Below, in pieces: positions 55,147 to 63,610 of a DNA stretch of 64,000 nt; position 1 is the stretch's first letter, and each line of letters opens with the position of its first letter. The stretch covers positions 434,001 through 498,000 of the forward strand of contig NZ_FOZJ01000001.1 of NCBI RefSeq assembly GCF_900114345.1. Reading direction: 5' to 3'. The notes under the pieces are model-generated. The model had not been told where the DNA came from. It did not search any database and saw only the letters and a list, made by a program, of their open reading frames with translations. Origin of the DNA: Microbacterium sp. cf046. Lineage in GTDB: Bacteria; Actinomycetota; Actinomycetes; Actinomycetales; Microbacteriaceae. The position numbers and the translations under genes were made by a program.

Positions 55147-55869
55147 TCAGCCGGAGTTCGCAGGAGCGTGGCGCTCGATGCTCTCCAGGAGCAGGTCGAG
55201 CGCGGTCTCCCATGCACGCGGATCGCGGATGCCGGGGAGGTTCGATCCGACCCACGCGATGTTCGGATGCTGCTCGAGGTCGAGCCGCCGGAAGTCCATC
55301 TGCCAGGTGAGGTCGTCGGCATCCCGAACATCCTCGGGAAGAGCCGTGAGAGCGGCCTGGATGCTCGTGGCCGAGCGGATCAGCTGGCCGAGTGCGCGCG
55401 CGTACAGCGCCGACTGCTCGGGTCCGTAGCCGCCGCGGCGCAGCGCGCCGATGGAGAACTCCATCGACGTGAAGTCGGTCGGGCGGCGCAGCGCCATCTG
55501 CAGGGCGAACTCCGGATAGCGCATGTAGTGGTCGTGGATCAGATGGGCCTGCGCGCGGAGGTCGGCCATCCAGTCGTCGGTCGCGATCATCGCGCCGCTG
55601 TACGAGCGCGCGCGGAGCGTGTCGATCAGGGCGAGCAGCAGCTCGTCCTTGTCGCGGAAGTGACGGTAGATCGACGTCGGATGCGCGTCCAGCTCTTCGC
55701 CGATCGCCTGGAAGGTGAGCCGGTCGAGCCCGTCGCGCTGCACGACCGCGTCTGCGGCGGCGATGATGATCTCGCGGCTGAGCGAGTCGCGAGCCCGCCG
55801 CGGTCGAGTGCCCTTGGCCGCTGTCTTCGCGGGCTTGGCACTCGTCTTCGATGCCTTCGGTGTCGCCAT
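55147..55869 (-). CDS. TetR family regulator, probable controller of the 53-64 kb island
   Basis: A 240-residue regulator. A Lys/Ala-rich N-terminal tail (about 1-28) precedes the helix-turn-helix LTFQAIGEELDAHPTSIYRHF, and the C-terminal half is a helical effector domain. The ATG at 55869 has a GGAGAGAGG ribosome site; a longer frame would start inside the shared promoter region. Two copies of the island operator lie between it and the S9 peptidase gene, and two more control the neighbouring units, so it is the natural candidate for binding them and repressing the whole set, including itself. Confidence 0.88.
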   Translation of the reverse strand: MATPKASKTSAKPAKTAAKGTRPRRARDSLSREIIIAAADAVVQRDGLDRLTFQAIGEELDAHPTSIYRHFRDKDELLLALIDTLRARSYSGAMIATDDWMADLRAQAHLIHDHYMRYPEFALQMALRRPTDFTSMEFSIGALRRGGYGPEQSALYARALGQLIRSATSIQAALTALPEDVRDADDLTWQMDFRRLDLEQHPNIAWVGSNLPGIRDPRAWETALDLLLESIERHAPANSG

Positions 55870-55950
55870 CGCCTCTCTCCACTTCCGCCGCGTCCGCGTG
55901 CGCCGGCGGTCCCGGTGTGAATCACGGTACCCCACGGCGCACACGGTGCT

Positions 55951-55967
55951 AGTCAACGACGATGATT
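55951..55967. promoter_or_regulatory. Island operator site D (TetR gene side)
   Basis: AGTCAACGACGATGATT fits AGTCAACG-N4-TGAYK and lies 82 bases upstream of the TetR start codon, in the divergent promoter region. Confidence 0.65.
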
Positions 55968-55985
55968 GATCGCAACCGCGTTCCG

Positions 55986-56021
55986 CAATGATAGCCAATG
56001 ATATAGTCAACGTGCCTGACG
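55986..56021 (+). promoter_or_regulatory. Promoter and island operator (site B) of the S9 peptidase gene
   Basis: The -10 TATAGT (56002-56007) overlaps AGTCAACGTGCCTGACG (56005-56021). Two direct CAATGATA repeats (55986-55993, 55996-56003), spaced ten bases, precede it. A GAAGGAG ribosome site follows at about 56029-56035. Confidence 0.7.
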
Positions 56022-56042
56022 ATGATGTGAAGGAGTCGTACG

Positions 56043-57905
56043 ATGACTGTTGCCCACACCGATCCGGATGCCGACGTGATCGCTGCCCGATTCGCCGCTC
56101 CCCGTCTGCTGACGGTGCGCCCAGTGGTCGGCTCGGCCGATCTCGCGCTGCTCATCGAAGACCATCCCGAGGGTTCGAGGGCGCGCGTGTGGCGAGCGGG
56201 GGAAGAGCCGACCGCTCTGCTGCCCTTCCCCGTCGGCGTGGGTTCGGTGCTCACCGGGGACGGCCGCTGGGTGGTGGACCTCGACGACGGCGGGGGTTCT
56301 GAAGTGGGATCCCTCGTGGCGACATCCGTCGACGGCACCGAGGTGGTCGATCTCACACCGGGGCGCGAGCCGTTCGTGCTGCGGGGACTCGAGGCGAGCT
56401 TCGACGGCTCTGCGGTGGTCGCCACCGTCGTGGATGAGGCCGGGTTCCACGTCCTGGTCATCCCGGCCGCGCCATGGGGCGAGCCACGGGTGGTCTACAG
56501 CAACCCGGTCGAGGCGTGGTACGGCCAGATCTCTCCCGACGGCGCCCTCGTGTCGGTGGACACGACCGAGCACAATCCGGGTGTCCGCCGGCCGGCGCTC
56601 ACCATCATCGACACGAGGTCGCTGGAGACGGTCGCCGTCCTGGACGACCTGCCGGAGGGCCCGGTTCGCGGAGTCCGCTTCTCATCCGTGATCGGCGACG
56701 ATCGCGTGCTCGTGAGCACCGAGCGCAGCGGCTTCGCCCGTCCGGCGATCTGGGGCGTGCGGACCGGGGACCGGATCGACTTCGACCTGCCGGGCCTGCG
56801 CGGTGAGGTGATGCCTCTGGACTGGCACGCGCCGACGGGGAGGGTGCTCGCGCTGCACGTCGAGGACGGGGTGCACCGGCTGCTCGTGCTCGACGAGCAG
56901 GACGGATCCTCGCAGGTCGTCCTCGAGGGCGGGAGCTTCGCGGATCCTGACGTCGCGGATCTGCATCCCTTCCAGTGGGCGTCGTACTTCGCTCCCGACG
57001 GCGAGGTGCGAGCGGTCCGATCGAGCTGGGCCATCCCGCTCCACATCGCCGGACTCGCCGTGGACGGCTCGGTCCGATCGCTCGTCGCGCCGGGAGCGAC
57101 TCCCCCGGGAGTGCCCTTCACCTCGGCGATGGTCGAGAGCGCGGACGGGACCCGCGTGCAGGTGTGGCTTGGTCTGCCGGCCGGCCGCGAGCCCATCGGA
57201 ACCGTGCTCGAGGTGCACGGCGGCCCCAACCTGGTCGCCGTCGACGCCTACGATCCGTCCGCCCAGGCGTGGATCGACGCGGGCTTCGCCTACGCGTCGC
57301 TGAACTATCGCGGATCCGTCACGTTCGGTCGCGCGTTCCGCGAGGGGTTCTGGGGTTCGGGCGGCGATCGGGAGATCGAGGATGTGGCCGCAGCCGTCGG
57401 CTGGCTCCGCGGTCGGGGCCTCGCGGACCCGGCGTCGACGTTCATCACCGGCGCGTCCTTCGGCGGCCACCTGACTCTGCTGAGCGTCGGACGCCTCCCC
57501 GACCTCTTCGCGGGCGGACTCGCCCATGTCGCCGTCGCGGAGTGGTCGGCTGCGATCGCGGCGATGAATCCGGCGGTCCGCACGGTCTGGTCCACATGGG
57601 TGCCCCCGGAGATGGTCGAGCGGTTCTCGGCCGTCACCTACGTCGACGACGTGCGCGCGTCGGTGTGGATCAACCAGGGCTCGATCGACACACGGACGCC
57701 GATCGTCGGCGTGCAGCGATTCGTCGACGACCTGGCCGCACGGGGCGGGGATGTCGTCATGGATGTGTTCCAAGGCGGCCACGAGCCCACGGGTCTGGCC
57801 ATGCTCGAGCACACTCAGCGGCGGATGGCCGACCTCGCGCTGCGCGCGATCCGGGGCGAGGCATGGTCGGATGCGGCCGCTTCGAGCACGTCGGACGATC
57901 TCTAA
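56043..57905 (+). CDS. S9 family (prolyl oligopeptidase/acylaminoacyl peptidase-like) peptidase
   Basis: A 620-residue serine peptidase. Residues about 1-370 form a beta-propeller-like region and the C-terminal third is the alpha/beta hydrolase domain. The triad is Ser472 in ITGASFGGHLTLL, Asp549 in NQGSIDTRTP and His580 in FQGGHEPTG. The oxyanion segment VLEVHGGPN is present. There is no signal peptide, so it would cleave imported oligopeptides in the cytoplasm. It is transcribed divergently from the TetR gene from a promoter containing the island operator and precedes the ABC importer genes. Confidence 0.9.
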   Translation: MTVAHTDPDADVIAARFAAPRLLTVRPVVGSADLALLIEDHPEGSRARVWRAGEEPTALLPFPVGVGSVLTGDGRWVVDLDDGGGSEVGSLVATSVDGTEVVDLTPGREPFVLRGLEASFDGSAVVATVVDEAGFHVLVIPAAPWGEPRVVYSNPVEAWYGQISPDGALVSVDTTEHNPGVRRPALTIIDTRSLETVAVLDDLPEGPVRGVRFSSVIGDDRVLVSTERSGFARPAIWGVRTGDRIDFDLPGLRGEVMPLDWHAPTGRVLALHVEDGVHRLLVLDEQDGSSQVVLEGGSFADPDVADLHPFQWASYFAPDGEVRAVRSSWAIPLHIAGLAVDGSVRSLVAPGATPPGVPFTSAMVESADGTRVQVWLGLPAGREPIGTVLEVHGGPNLVAVDAYDPSAQAWIDAGFAYASLNYRGSVTFGRAFREGFWGSGGDREIEDVAAAVGWLRGRGLADPASTFITGASFGGHLTLLSVGRLPDLFAGGLAHVAVAEWSAAIAAMNPAVRTVWSTWVPPEMVERFSAVTYVDDVRASVWINQGSIDTRTPIVGVQRFVDDLAARGGDVVMDVFQGGHEPTGLAMLEHTQRRMADLALRAIRGEAWSDAAASSTSDDL

Positions 57906-57957
57906 TCAGTAACGTTGACTATAACCCTTGCTAAAGGGTGCGGAGCCGTCTTATAGT
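57904..57957 (+). promoter_or_regulatory. Promoter of the ABC importer operon with island operator (site C, reversed)
   Basis: The operator lies on the minus strand at 57904-57920 (AGTCAACGTTACTGATT), starting in the stop codon of the S9 gene. A promoter follows: TTGCTA (57928-57933), 18 bases, TATAGT (57952-57957). The operator is just upstream of the -35. Confidence 0.65.
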
Positions 57958-58026
57958 CGGAGCACCGCCCGGCTCCACCCCTGCAGTTCGCACCCGACGT
58001 CATCTCACGATCACGGAGTTCCGCAC

Positions 58027-59724
58027 ATGCCGAAGTCACCGCAAGACAGCCTCCCCATCCGCTCTCGCAAGGCCGTCACGGCCGCGCTCCTGACCGCAGC
58101 CCTCGTCGGCTCGCTCGCCGCGTGCTCGGCCGGCGGTTCGACGCCGGAGCCGGCCGCCACCGACGTGCAGACCGGCGGCGAGATCGTCATCGGCGCCGAG
58201 CAGGAGCCCGACTGCGTCGACTGGATCGCGACGTGCGCAGGGTCGATCTGGGGCACGTACATCATGCAGATCCCCACGATCCCAACGGTGTTCGAGACCC
58301 GGCTGGTCGACGACGAATGGACGCCGGTCGCGTCCGACCTCGTCGCCGAGGAGCCCGTCGCCGAGGCCGCAGGCGACGGCATGACGATCACGTACAAGAT
58401 CAATCCCGACGCGGTCTGGTCCGACGGCACCCCGATCACGTCCGCCGACTTCGAGTACACCGCCCTGCAGATCCGCGACGGCGATGACATCTTCGACAAG
58501 ACCGGCTACGACCGCATCGCATCCGTCGACGCATCCGACCCCCAGACCGCCGTCGTGACGCTCGATTCCCCCTATGCCGGATGGCGGACGCTGTTCAGCG
58601 TGTACGGCGTGCTGCCGGCGCATCTGCTCGAAGGCCAGGACCGCGCGGCGATCATGACCGACGGCTACGACTTCAGCGGCGGCCCGTGGAAGATCGAGTC
58701 GTGGGACCGCGGCACCTCGGCGACCCTCGTGCCGAACGAGAACTACTGGGGCGAGAAGCCGAAGCTCGACAAGGTGACCTTCCTGTTCCTGCCCGACACG
58801 ACCGCCGCGTTCCAGGCGCTCAAGAGCGCTCAGGTGGACGTGCTCTACCCGTCACCCCAACTGGACGCAATCAGCCAGATCGAGGGAGGGCTGACGGGGA
58901 TCAACTCGCAGATCGACTCCCGCAGCGGTTCGCTCGAGGCCATCTGGCTGAACAACGCCGCGTTCCCCTTCGACTCGAAGGCCGTGCGGCAGGCGGTCGC
59001 CTACTCGATCGACCGCGAGGCGATCGTCGAGCGCCTGTTCGGCAGCCTCGGCATCGACACCCCCCAGCAGAGCTTCAACAGTCCGATCGTGGGGGCATAC
59101 GCCGCCGAGGACTTCGCGGAGTACACGCAGGATCTCGACAAGGTCGCCGACCTCATGGAGGGCGACGGATGGTCGAAGAACTCGGATGACATCTGGGAGA
59201 AGGACGGGCAGACCGCGACCTTCTCGATGGAGACCCTCGCGGGCAACAAGCGACGCGACCTGACCACTCAGGTGCTGCAGTCCCAGCTCGCGGAGGCCGG
59301 CTTCGAGATGACGATCAACTCGGTCACCCCCGCGGACCTGTTCGGCACCATCGCGCCCGAGGGCGACTTCCAATCCGGGCTCTGGGCGCTCGTGGACACG
59401 TTCGCGGATCCGACGCTCAGCTCATCGTTCCTCTCGACGAACATCCCCTCGGCGGACAACGGATTCTCCGGGATCAACTTCTACCGCGTGTCCATCCCGG
59501 AGCTGGACCCGCTGCTCACGCAGGTCGACACCGAGCTCGACGTCGACGCGCGCATCGCGGCCTCCAAGGAGGCGGATGCGGTGATCGCCGAGAACGTCCC
59601 GTCGCTTCCGCTGGACACCGTGCCGCTCGTGCTGCTGTGGAGTGACAAGGTGGGGGGACCGCTCGAGATCAACCCGGTCGAAGGCCCCTTCTGGAACCTC
59701 GCCGCCTGGGGCATCGCGGACTGA
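58027..59724 (+). CDS. Peptide-type ABC transporter substrate-binding lipoprotein
   Basis: A 565-residue family 5 solute-binding protein. The signal peptide ends in the lipobox LAACSAG, giving a lipidated Cys near residue 33. YKINPDAVWSDGTPITSADF and the RQAVAYSIDREAIVERLFG helix are typical of the oligopeptide/nickel class. It catches the substrate outside and delivers it to the DppBC-like permease encoded next. It is first of five importer genes and carries its own promoter with the island operator upstream. The ligand is unknown; these proteins bind peptides, opines, glycosides or other amides. Confidence 0.92.
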   Translation: MPKSPQDSLPIRSRKAVTAALLTAALVGSLAACSAGGSTPEPAATDVQTGGEIVIGAEQEPDCVDWIATCAGSIWGTYIMQIPTIPTVFETRLVDDEWTPVASDLVAEEPVAEAAGDGMTITYKINPDAVWSDGTPITSADFEYTALQIRDGDDIFDKTGYDRIASVDASDPQTAVVTLDSPYAGWRTLFSVYGVLPAHLLEGQDRAAIMTDGYDFSGGPWKIESWDRGTSATLVPNENYWGEKPKLDKVTFLFLPDTTAAFQALKSAQVDVLYPSPQLDAISQIEGGLTGINSQIDSRSGSLEAIWLNNAAFPFDSKAVRQAVAYSIDREAIVERLFGSLGIDTPQQSFNSPIVGAYAAEDFAEYTQDLDKVADLMEGDGWSKNSDDIWEKDGQTATFSMETLAGNKRRDLTTQVLQSQLAEAGFEMTINSVTPADLFGTIAPEGDFQSGLWALVDTFADPTLSSSFLSTNIPSADNGFSGINFYRVSIPELDPLLTQVDTELDVDARIAASKEADAVIAENVPSLPLDTVPLVLLWSDKVGGPLEINPVEGPFWNLAAWGIAD

Positions 59725-59748
59725 CGCCGGATCGGCCCAGGAGAGATC

Positions 59749-60714
59749 GTGTTCAGCTTCATCGTCCGGCGGGTGCTGTACTCGCTGCCGGTGATCCTGG
59801 TCGCATCGTTCATCCTCTTCTGGGCCGTCCGCTCCACCTTCGATCCACTCGCGAAGCTGCGCCAGACCGCGGATCCCACCGCCCTGCAGCGGGAGATCGA
59901 GCGGCTCGGCCTCGAGCGGTCGGTGTTCGAGCAGTACTTCCTCTGGCTCCGCGCCTTCGTCACCGGCGACTGGGGCATCAGCACCCGCACCGGCACACCG
60001 GTGCTGCCGCTGATCGGGGACGCGCTGTGGCCGACCCTGCAGCTCGCCTTCTGGGGGCTGCTGGTCGCCGTCATCGTCGCCGGAGCCATCAGCGTCTTCT
60101 CGGCGGTGCGGCAGTACTCGCTGGGCGACCAGGTCTTCACCGGCGCGTCCTACATCGGGATCGCCATGCCGGCATTCTGGTTCGGGCTGATCCTCATCCA
60201 GGCGCTCGCCGTCTGGCCCAAGGAGACGTTCGGCCTGGACGAGCCTCCACTGTTCTTCATCGGACTGCCGCCGGTGTCCGAGGTGGGCGTGTTCGACTAC
60301 GTCCGGCACCTGATCCTGCCGGTCGCCGCGCTCATGATCGCGCTGGTCGCCTCCTGGAGCCGGTTCGGGCGGACGGCGATGCTGGATTCCCTCTCGAGCG
60401 ATTACGTCCGAACTGCCCGAGCGAAGGGCGTGCCCCGCAGGGAGATCATCTGGCGCCACGCCGTGCGCAACTCGCTCGCGCCGTTCGTCACGGTGGTCGC
60501 ACTGGATGCCGCCATCCTGATCGGCGGCCTCGTCGTCACTGAGCAGATCTTCGCGATCCCGGGCATGGGGCGGCTGTTCCTGCAGTCGCTCGTGGCCGGC
60601 GACGTGTTCGTCCTGCTCCCGTGGATGATCGTCGTCGCGATCGCCGTCGTGCTCTGCAACCTCGCCGCCGACGTCGGCTACGCGATCCTCGACCCGAGAG
60701 TGAGACTGTCATGA
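59749..60714 (+). CDS. ABC transporter permease, DppB type
   Basis: A 321-residue inner-membrane permease with six predicted membrane segments. It begins with the DppB-like FSFIVRRVLYSLPVILV and has the EAA loop DYVRTARAKGVPRREIIWRHA that contacts the ATPase. It starts at GTG behind GGAGAG, 24 bases after the binding-protein stop, and its own stop overlaps the next ATG (ATGA). Confidence 0.93.
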   Translation: MFSFIVRRVLYSLPVILVASFILFWAVRSTFDPLAKLRQTADPTALQREIERLGLERSVFEQYFLWLRAFVTGDWGISTRTGTPVLPLIGDALWPTLQLAFWGLLVAVIVAGAISVFSAVRQYSLGDQVFTGASYIGIAMPAFWFGLILIQALAVWPKETFGLDEPPLFFIGLPPVSEVGVFDYVRHLILPVAALMIALVASWSRFGRTAMLDSLSSDYVRTARAKGVPRREIIWRHAVRNSLAPFVTVVALDAAILIGGLVVTEQIFAIPGMGRLFLQSLVAGDVFVLLPWMIVVAIAVVLCNLAADVGYAILDPRVRLS

Positions 60715-61613
60715 GCGGGGCGGGACTGACCGGCCAGGAGGAGCTGCTCGAGAAGCAGTCGACCTCGGCCGGATCGACGCGGCAGCTGATCAAGCGCTTC
60801 GTCCACCACCGGCTCGCGCTGGCGAGCCTCATCATCCTCATCGTCCTGCTCATCGTGTGCTTCGGCGCACCGTGGATCGCGCCGTACCCGCAGGGGATGC
60901 AGGATCTGCTGCTCGGACCGACGACGCCGTCCGCGGAGCACTGGCTGGGCACCGACGAGCTCGGCCGCGACTACCTCAGCGAGATCCTGTACGCGGGGCA
61001 GATCTCGCTCGCGATCGGACTGAGCGTCGCCCTCCTCGCCACCGTCGTCGGCACCGCCCTCGGGGCCGTCGCCGGCTTCGCCGGCGGATGGGTGGGCGAA
61101 CTCATCATGCGGATCACCGACCTGTTCCTGATCGTGCCGGCGATCGCGCTGCTCGCCGTCATCATCCAGGGCCTGGGTCCGTCCCCGACGACGATCGTGT
61201 TCGCGCTGACCGCACTGGGATGGACCTACATCGCGCGTGTCGTTCGCGCGCAGGTGCTCTCACTGCGCGAGAAGGACTTCATCGAGGCCGCGCGCGGCAT
61301 CGGCGCCTCGAACATGCGCATCATCGTCTCCCACCTGCTGCCGAATCTCGCGGGGGTGATCGCGGTCGCGATGAGCCTCGCGGTCGCGGCGGCGATCATC
61401 GCGGAGTCCACGCTGAGCTTCCTCGGCTTCGGTGTGCGCCCGCCGCAGACCAGCTGGGGCTCGATGCTCAGCCAGGCCGCGGGGTACGTCGGGACACCGC
61501 AGGTGTACCTGCTGTACTTCCCCGGCCTGTTCATCCTGATCACCGTGCTGTGTGTCAACTTCATCGGCGACGGGCTGCGCGATGCCCTCGACCCGCAGGG
61601 GAAGAACCTGTGA
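60711..61613 (+). CDS. ABC transporter permease, DppC type
   Basis: A 300-residue permease. The N-terminal amphipathic stretch and first membrane helix (LASLIILIVLLIVCFGAPW) are DppC-like, LGTDELGRDYLSEILYAG is the characteristic periplasmic motif, and the EAA loop is DFIEAARGIGASNMRIIVSH. It pairs with the DppB-type permease. Start and stop overlap the neighbouring genes by four bases each. Confidence 0.93.
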   Translation: MSGAGLTGQEELLEKQSTSAGSTRQLIKRFVHHRLALASLIILIVLLIVCFGAPWIAPYPQGMQDLLLGPTTPSAEHWLGTDELGRDYLSEILYAGQISLAIGLSVALLATVVGTALGAVAGFAGGWVGELIMRITDLFLIVPAIALLAVIIQGLGPSPTTIVFALTALGWTYIARVVRAQVLSLREKDFIEAARGIGASNMRIIVSHLLPNLAGVIAVAMSLAVAAAIIAESTLSFLGFGVRPPQTSWGSMLSQAAGYVGTPQVYLLYFPGLFILITVLCVNFIGDGLRDALDPQGKNL

Positions 61614-62614
61614 GCGCCGATGCTCCGCTGCTCGAGGTCGAGCACCTCTCGGTCGCGTTCACGACCGACGCGGGAACCGCACGCGCGATCGAGGACGTCT
61701 CGTTCACCCTGCATTCGGGAGAGACGCTCGGAATCGTGGGGGAGTCCGGCTCGGGGAAGTCGATGACCGCGATGGCGATCATGGGCATCCTGCCCAAGAG
61801 CGCCGTCGTGTCCGGCTCGATCAGGCTGCGCGGCCGCGAGCTCGTCGGTCTGTCGGACGATGAGCTGCGCGAGGTCCGGGGCAACGAGATCGCGATCGTG
61901 TTCCAGGATGCGCTGACGGCGCTGAATCCCGTCGCGACCGTCGGCGAGCAGCTGATCGAAGCCGTCCGCGTCCACCGACCGGACACCAGTCGAGAGCAGC
62001 GGCGCGCCCGGGCGATCGAGCTGCTGACGCTCGTCGGCATCCCTGCGCCGGAGAAGCGCATCGAGCGATATCCGCACGAGTTCTCCGGCGGCATGCGCCA
62101 GCGCGTCATGATCGCGATGAGCATCGCGAACGAGCCCGATCTGCTCATCGCCGACGAGCCCACGACCGCGCTCGATGTCACCGTGCAGGCCCAGGTGCTC
62201 GAGGTGCTCCGCGAGGTGCAGCGCCGGACGGGCACCACGGTCGTCGTGATCACGCATGACCTCGGAGTCGTCGCGGGCATCGCCGACCGGGTCATCGTCA
62301 TGTACGCGGGGGGTGTCGTGGAGGCGGCCGACGTCGACCCGCTGTTCTACGAGACCGGGCACCCCTACACCTCGGGACTGCTCGCATCGCTGCCGCGGCT
62401 GGACCGCCGCTCCTCCCGCGAGGAGCGGCTGTATCAGATCCCCGGTCAGCCGCCGATCGCGACGAAATGGCCGGAGGGATGCCGCTTCGCGCCGCGCTGC
62501 GCGCACGCCGTCGCCGGCCGCTGCGATGTCGTGGTGCCTCCGCCCGTGAACGTCGGCGGAACGCACACCGTCAGCTGCGTCAGAGTCGGCGAGTGGCGGG
62601 AGGAGGTCGTATGA
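61610..62614 (+). CDS. ABC transporter ATP-binding protein, DppD type
   Basis: A 334-residue ATPase. Walker A GESGSGKSMTAMAI, signature FSGGMRQRVMIAMSIA, Walker B LLIADEPTTALDVT and the oligopeptide-transporter C-terminal domain with the Cys cluster CRFAPRCAHAVAGRC (iron-sulfur-like in this class). Start GTG overlaps the preceding stop (GTGA). It forms a heterodimer with the DppF-type ATPase to drive import. Confidence 0.93.
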   Translation: MSADAPLLEVEHLSVAFTTDAGTARAIEDVSFTLHSGETLGIVGESGSGKSMTAMAIMGILPKSAVVSGSIRLRGRELVGLSDDELREVRGNEIAIVFQDALTALNPVATVGEQLIEAVRVHRPDTSREQRRARAIELLTLVGIPAPEKRIERYPHEFSGGMRQRVMIAMSIANEPDLLIADEPTTALDVTVQAQVLEVLREVQRRTGTTVVVITHDLGVVAGIADRVIVMYAGGVVEAADVDPLFYETGHPYTSGLLASLPRLDRRSSREERLYQIPGQPPIATKWPEGCRFAPRCAHAVAGRCDVVVPPPVNVGGTHTVSCVRVGEWREEVV

Positions 62615-63594
62615 GCACCACGTTGACGGTGGACAGCCTCGTCAAGGAGTACCCGGTGGGCGGCGGGCTCTTCAGCCGAAGCAAGGAGGTCGTCCACGCC
62701 GTGTCGGACGTGAGCCTGACGGTAGCCGGCGGGTCGACCTTCGGCCTGGTGGGCGAGTCCGGCTGCGGCAAGTCCTCGCTCGGGCGCAGCGTCGCGAAGC
62801 TGCAATCGTCGACCTCGGGCATGATCCGCCTCGACGACGCCGACATCACGCGCGTGCACGGCACTCGGCTCAAGGCCCTGCGCCGACGCATCCAGTTCGT
62901 CTTCCAGGATCCGTATGCATCGCTGAACCCGCGCAAGTCCGTCCGCGACACGCTCGCCGAGCCGTTGCGCATCCACGGACTGCACCGTCGCAACCAGTCC
63001 GGCCGGGTCCTCGAGCTCCTCGACATGGTCGGGCTCAACCCCGCCCATGCGGATCGCTACCCGCACGAGTTCTCCGGCGGTCAGCGTCAGCGCATCGGCA
63101 TCGCCCGGGCGCTCGCCGTCCAGCCCGAGGTCATCGTGCTCGATGAGCCGGTCAGCGCGCTGGATGTCAGTGTGCAGGCCGGCGTGCTCAATCTCCTGGA
63201 TGACCTCCAGCGGGATCTGGGCCTGACGTACCTGTTCATCGCGCACGACCTGTCGGTCGTCCGGCATCTCAGCGATCGGGTCGGGGTGATGTACCTCGGG
63301 AAGCTGATCGAGGAGGCGCCCGTCGACACGCTCTACGAGCACCCCATGCACCCGTACACGCAGGCGCTGCTCTCGGCGATCCCGGTTCCCGATCCCCGCA
63401 TCGAGCGTGCGCGCGAGCGGATCGTGCTCACCGGTGACGTCCCGAGCCCGGTCTCGCCGCCATCGGGATGCCGATTCCGCACGCGCTGCTGGAAGGCCAC
63501 CGACAGGTGCGCCGCCGAGGTGCCCGAACTGGTCGACCTCGGCGGCGGCCAGCGCGTGGCGTGCCACTATCCCGCTGCCCGCGACGTCCTGTGA
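62611..63594 (+). CDS. ABC transporter ATP-binding protein, DppF type
   Basis: A 327-residue ATPase. Walker A GESGCGKSSLGRSV, the Q-loop region FVFQDPYASLNPRKSV, signature FSGGQRQRIGIARALA and Walker B VIVLDEPVSALDVS are intact. The C-terminal CRFRTRCWKATDRC cluster matches its partner. Its ATG overlaps the stop of the DppD-type gene; the dehydrogenase gene follows 16 bases later with an AGGAG site, so the operon continues into it. Confidence 0.93.
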   Translation: MSTTLTVDSLVKEYPVGGGLFSRSKEVVHAVSDVSLTVAGGSTFGLVGESGCGKSSLGRSVAKLQSSTSGMIRLDDADITRVHGTRLKALRRRIQFVFQDPYASLNPRKSVRDTLAEPLRIHGLHRRNQSGRVLELLDMVGLNPAHADRYPHEFSGGQRQRIGIARALAVQPEVIVLDEPVSALDVSVQAGVLNLLDDLQRDLGLTYLFIAHDLSVVRHLSDRVGVMYLGKLIEEAPVDTLYEHPMHPYTQALLSAIPVPDPRIERARERIVLTGDVPSPVSPPSGCRFRTRCWKATDRCAAEVPELVDLGGGQRVACHYPAARDVL

Positions 63595-63610
63595 TCCTCG
63601 AGGAGACCCC

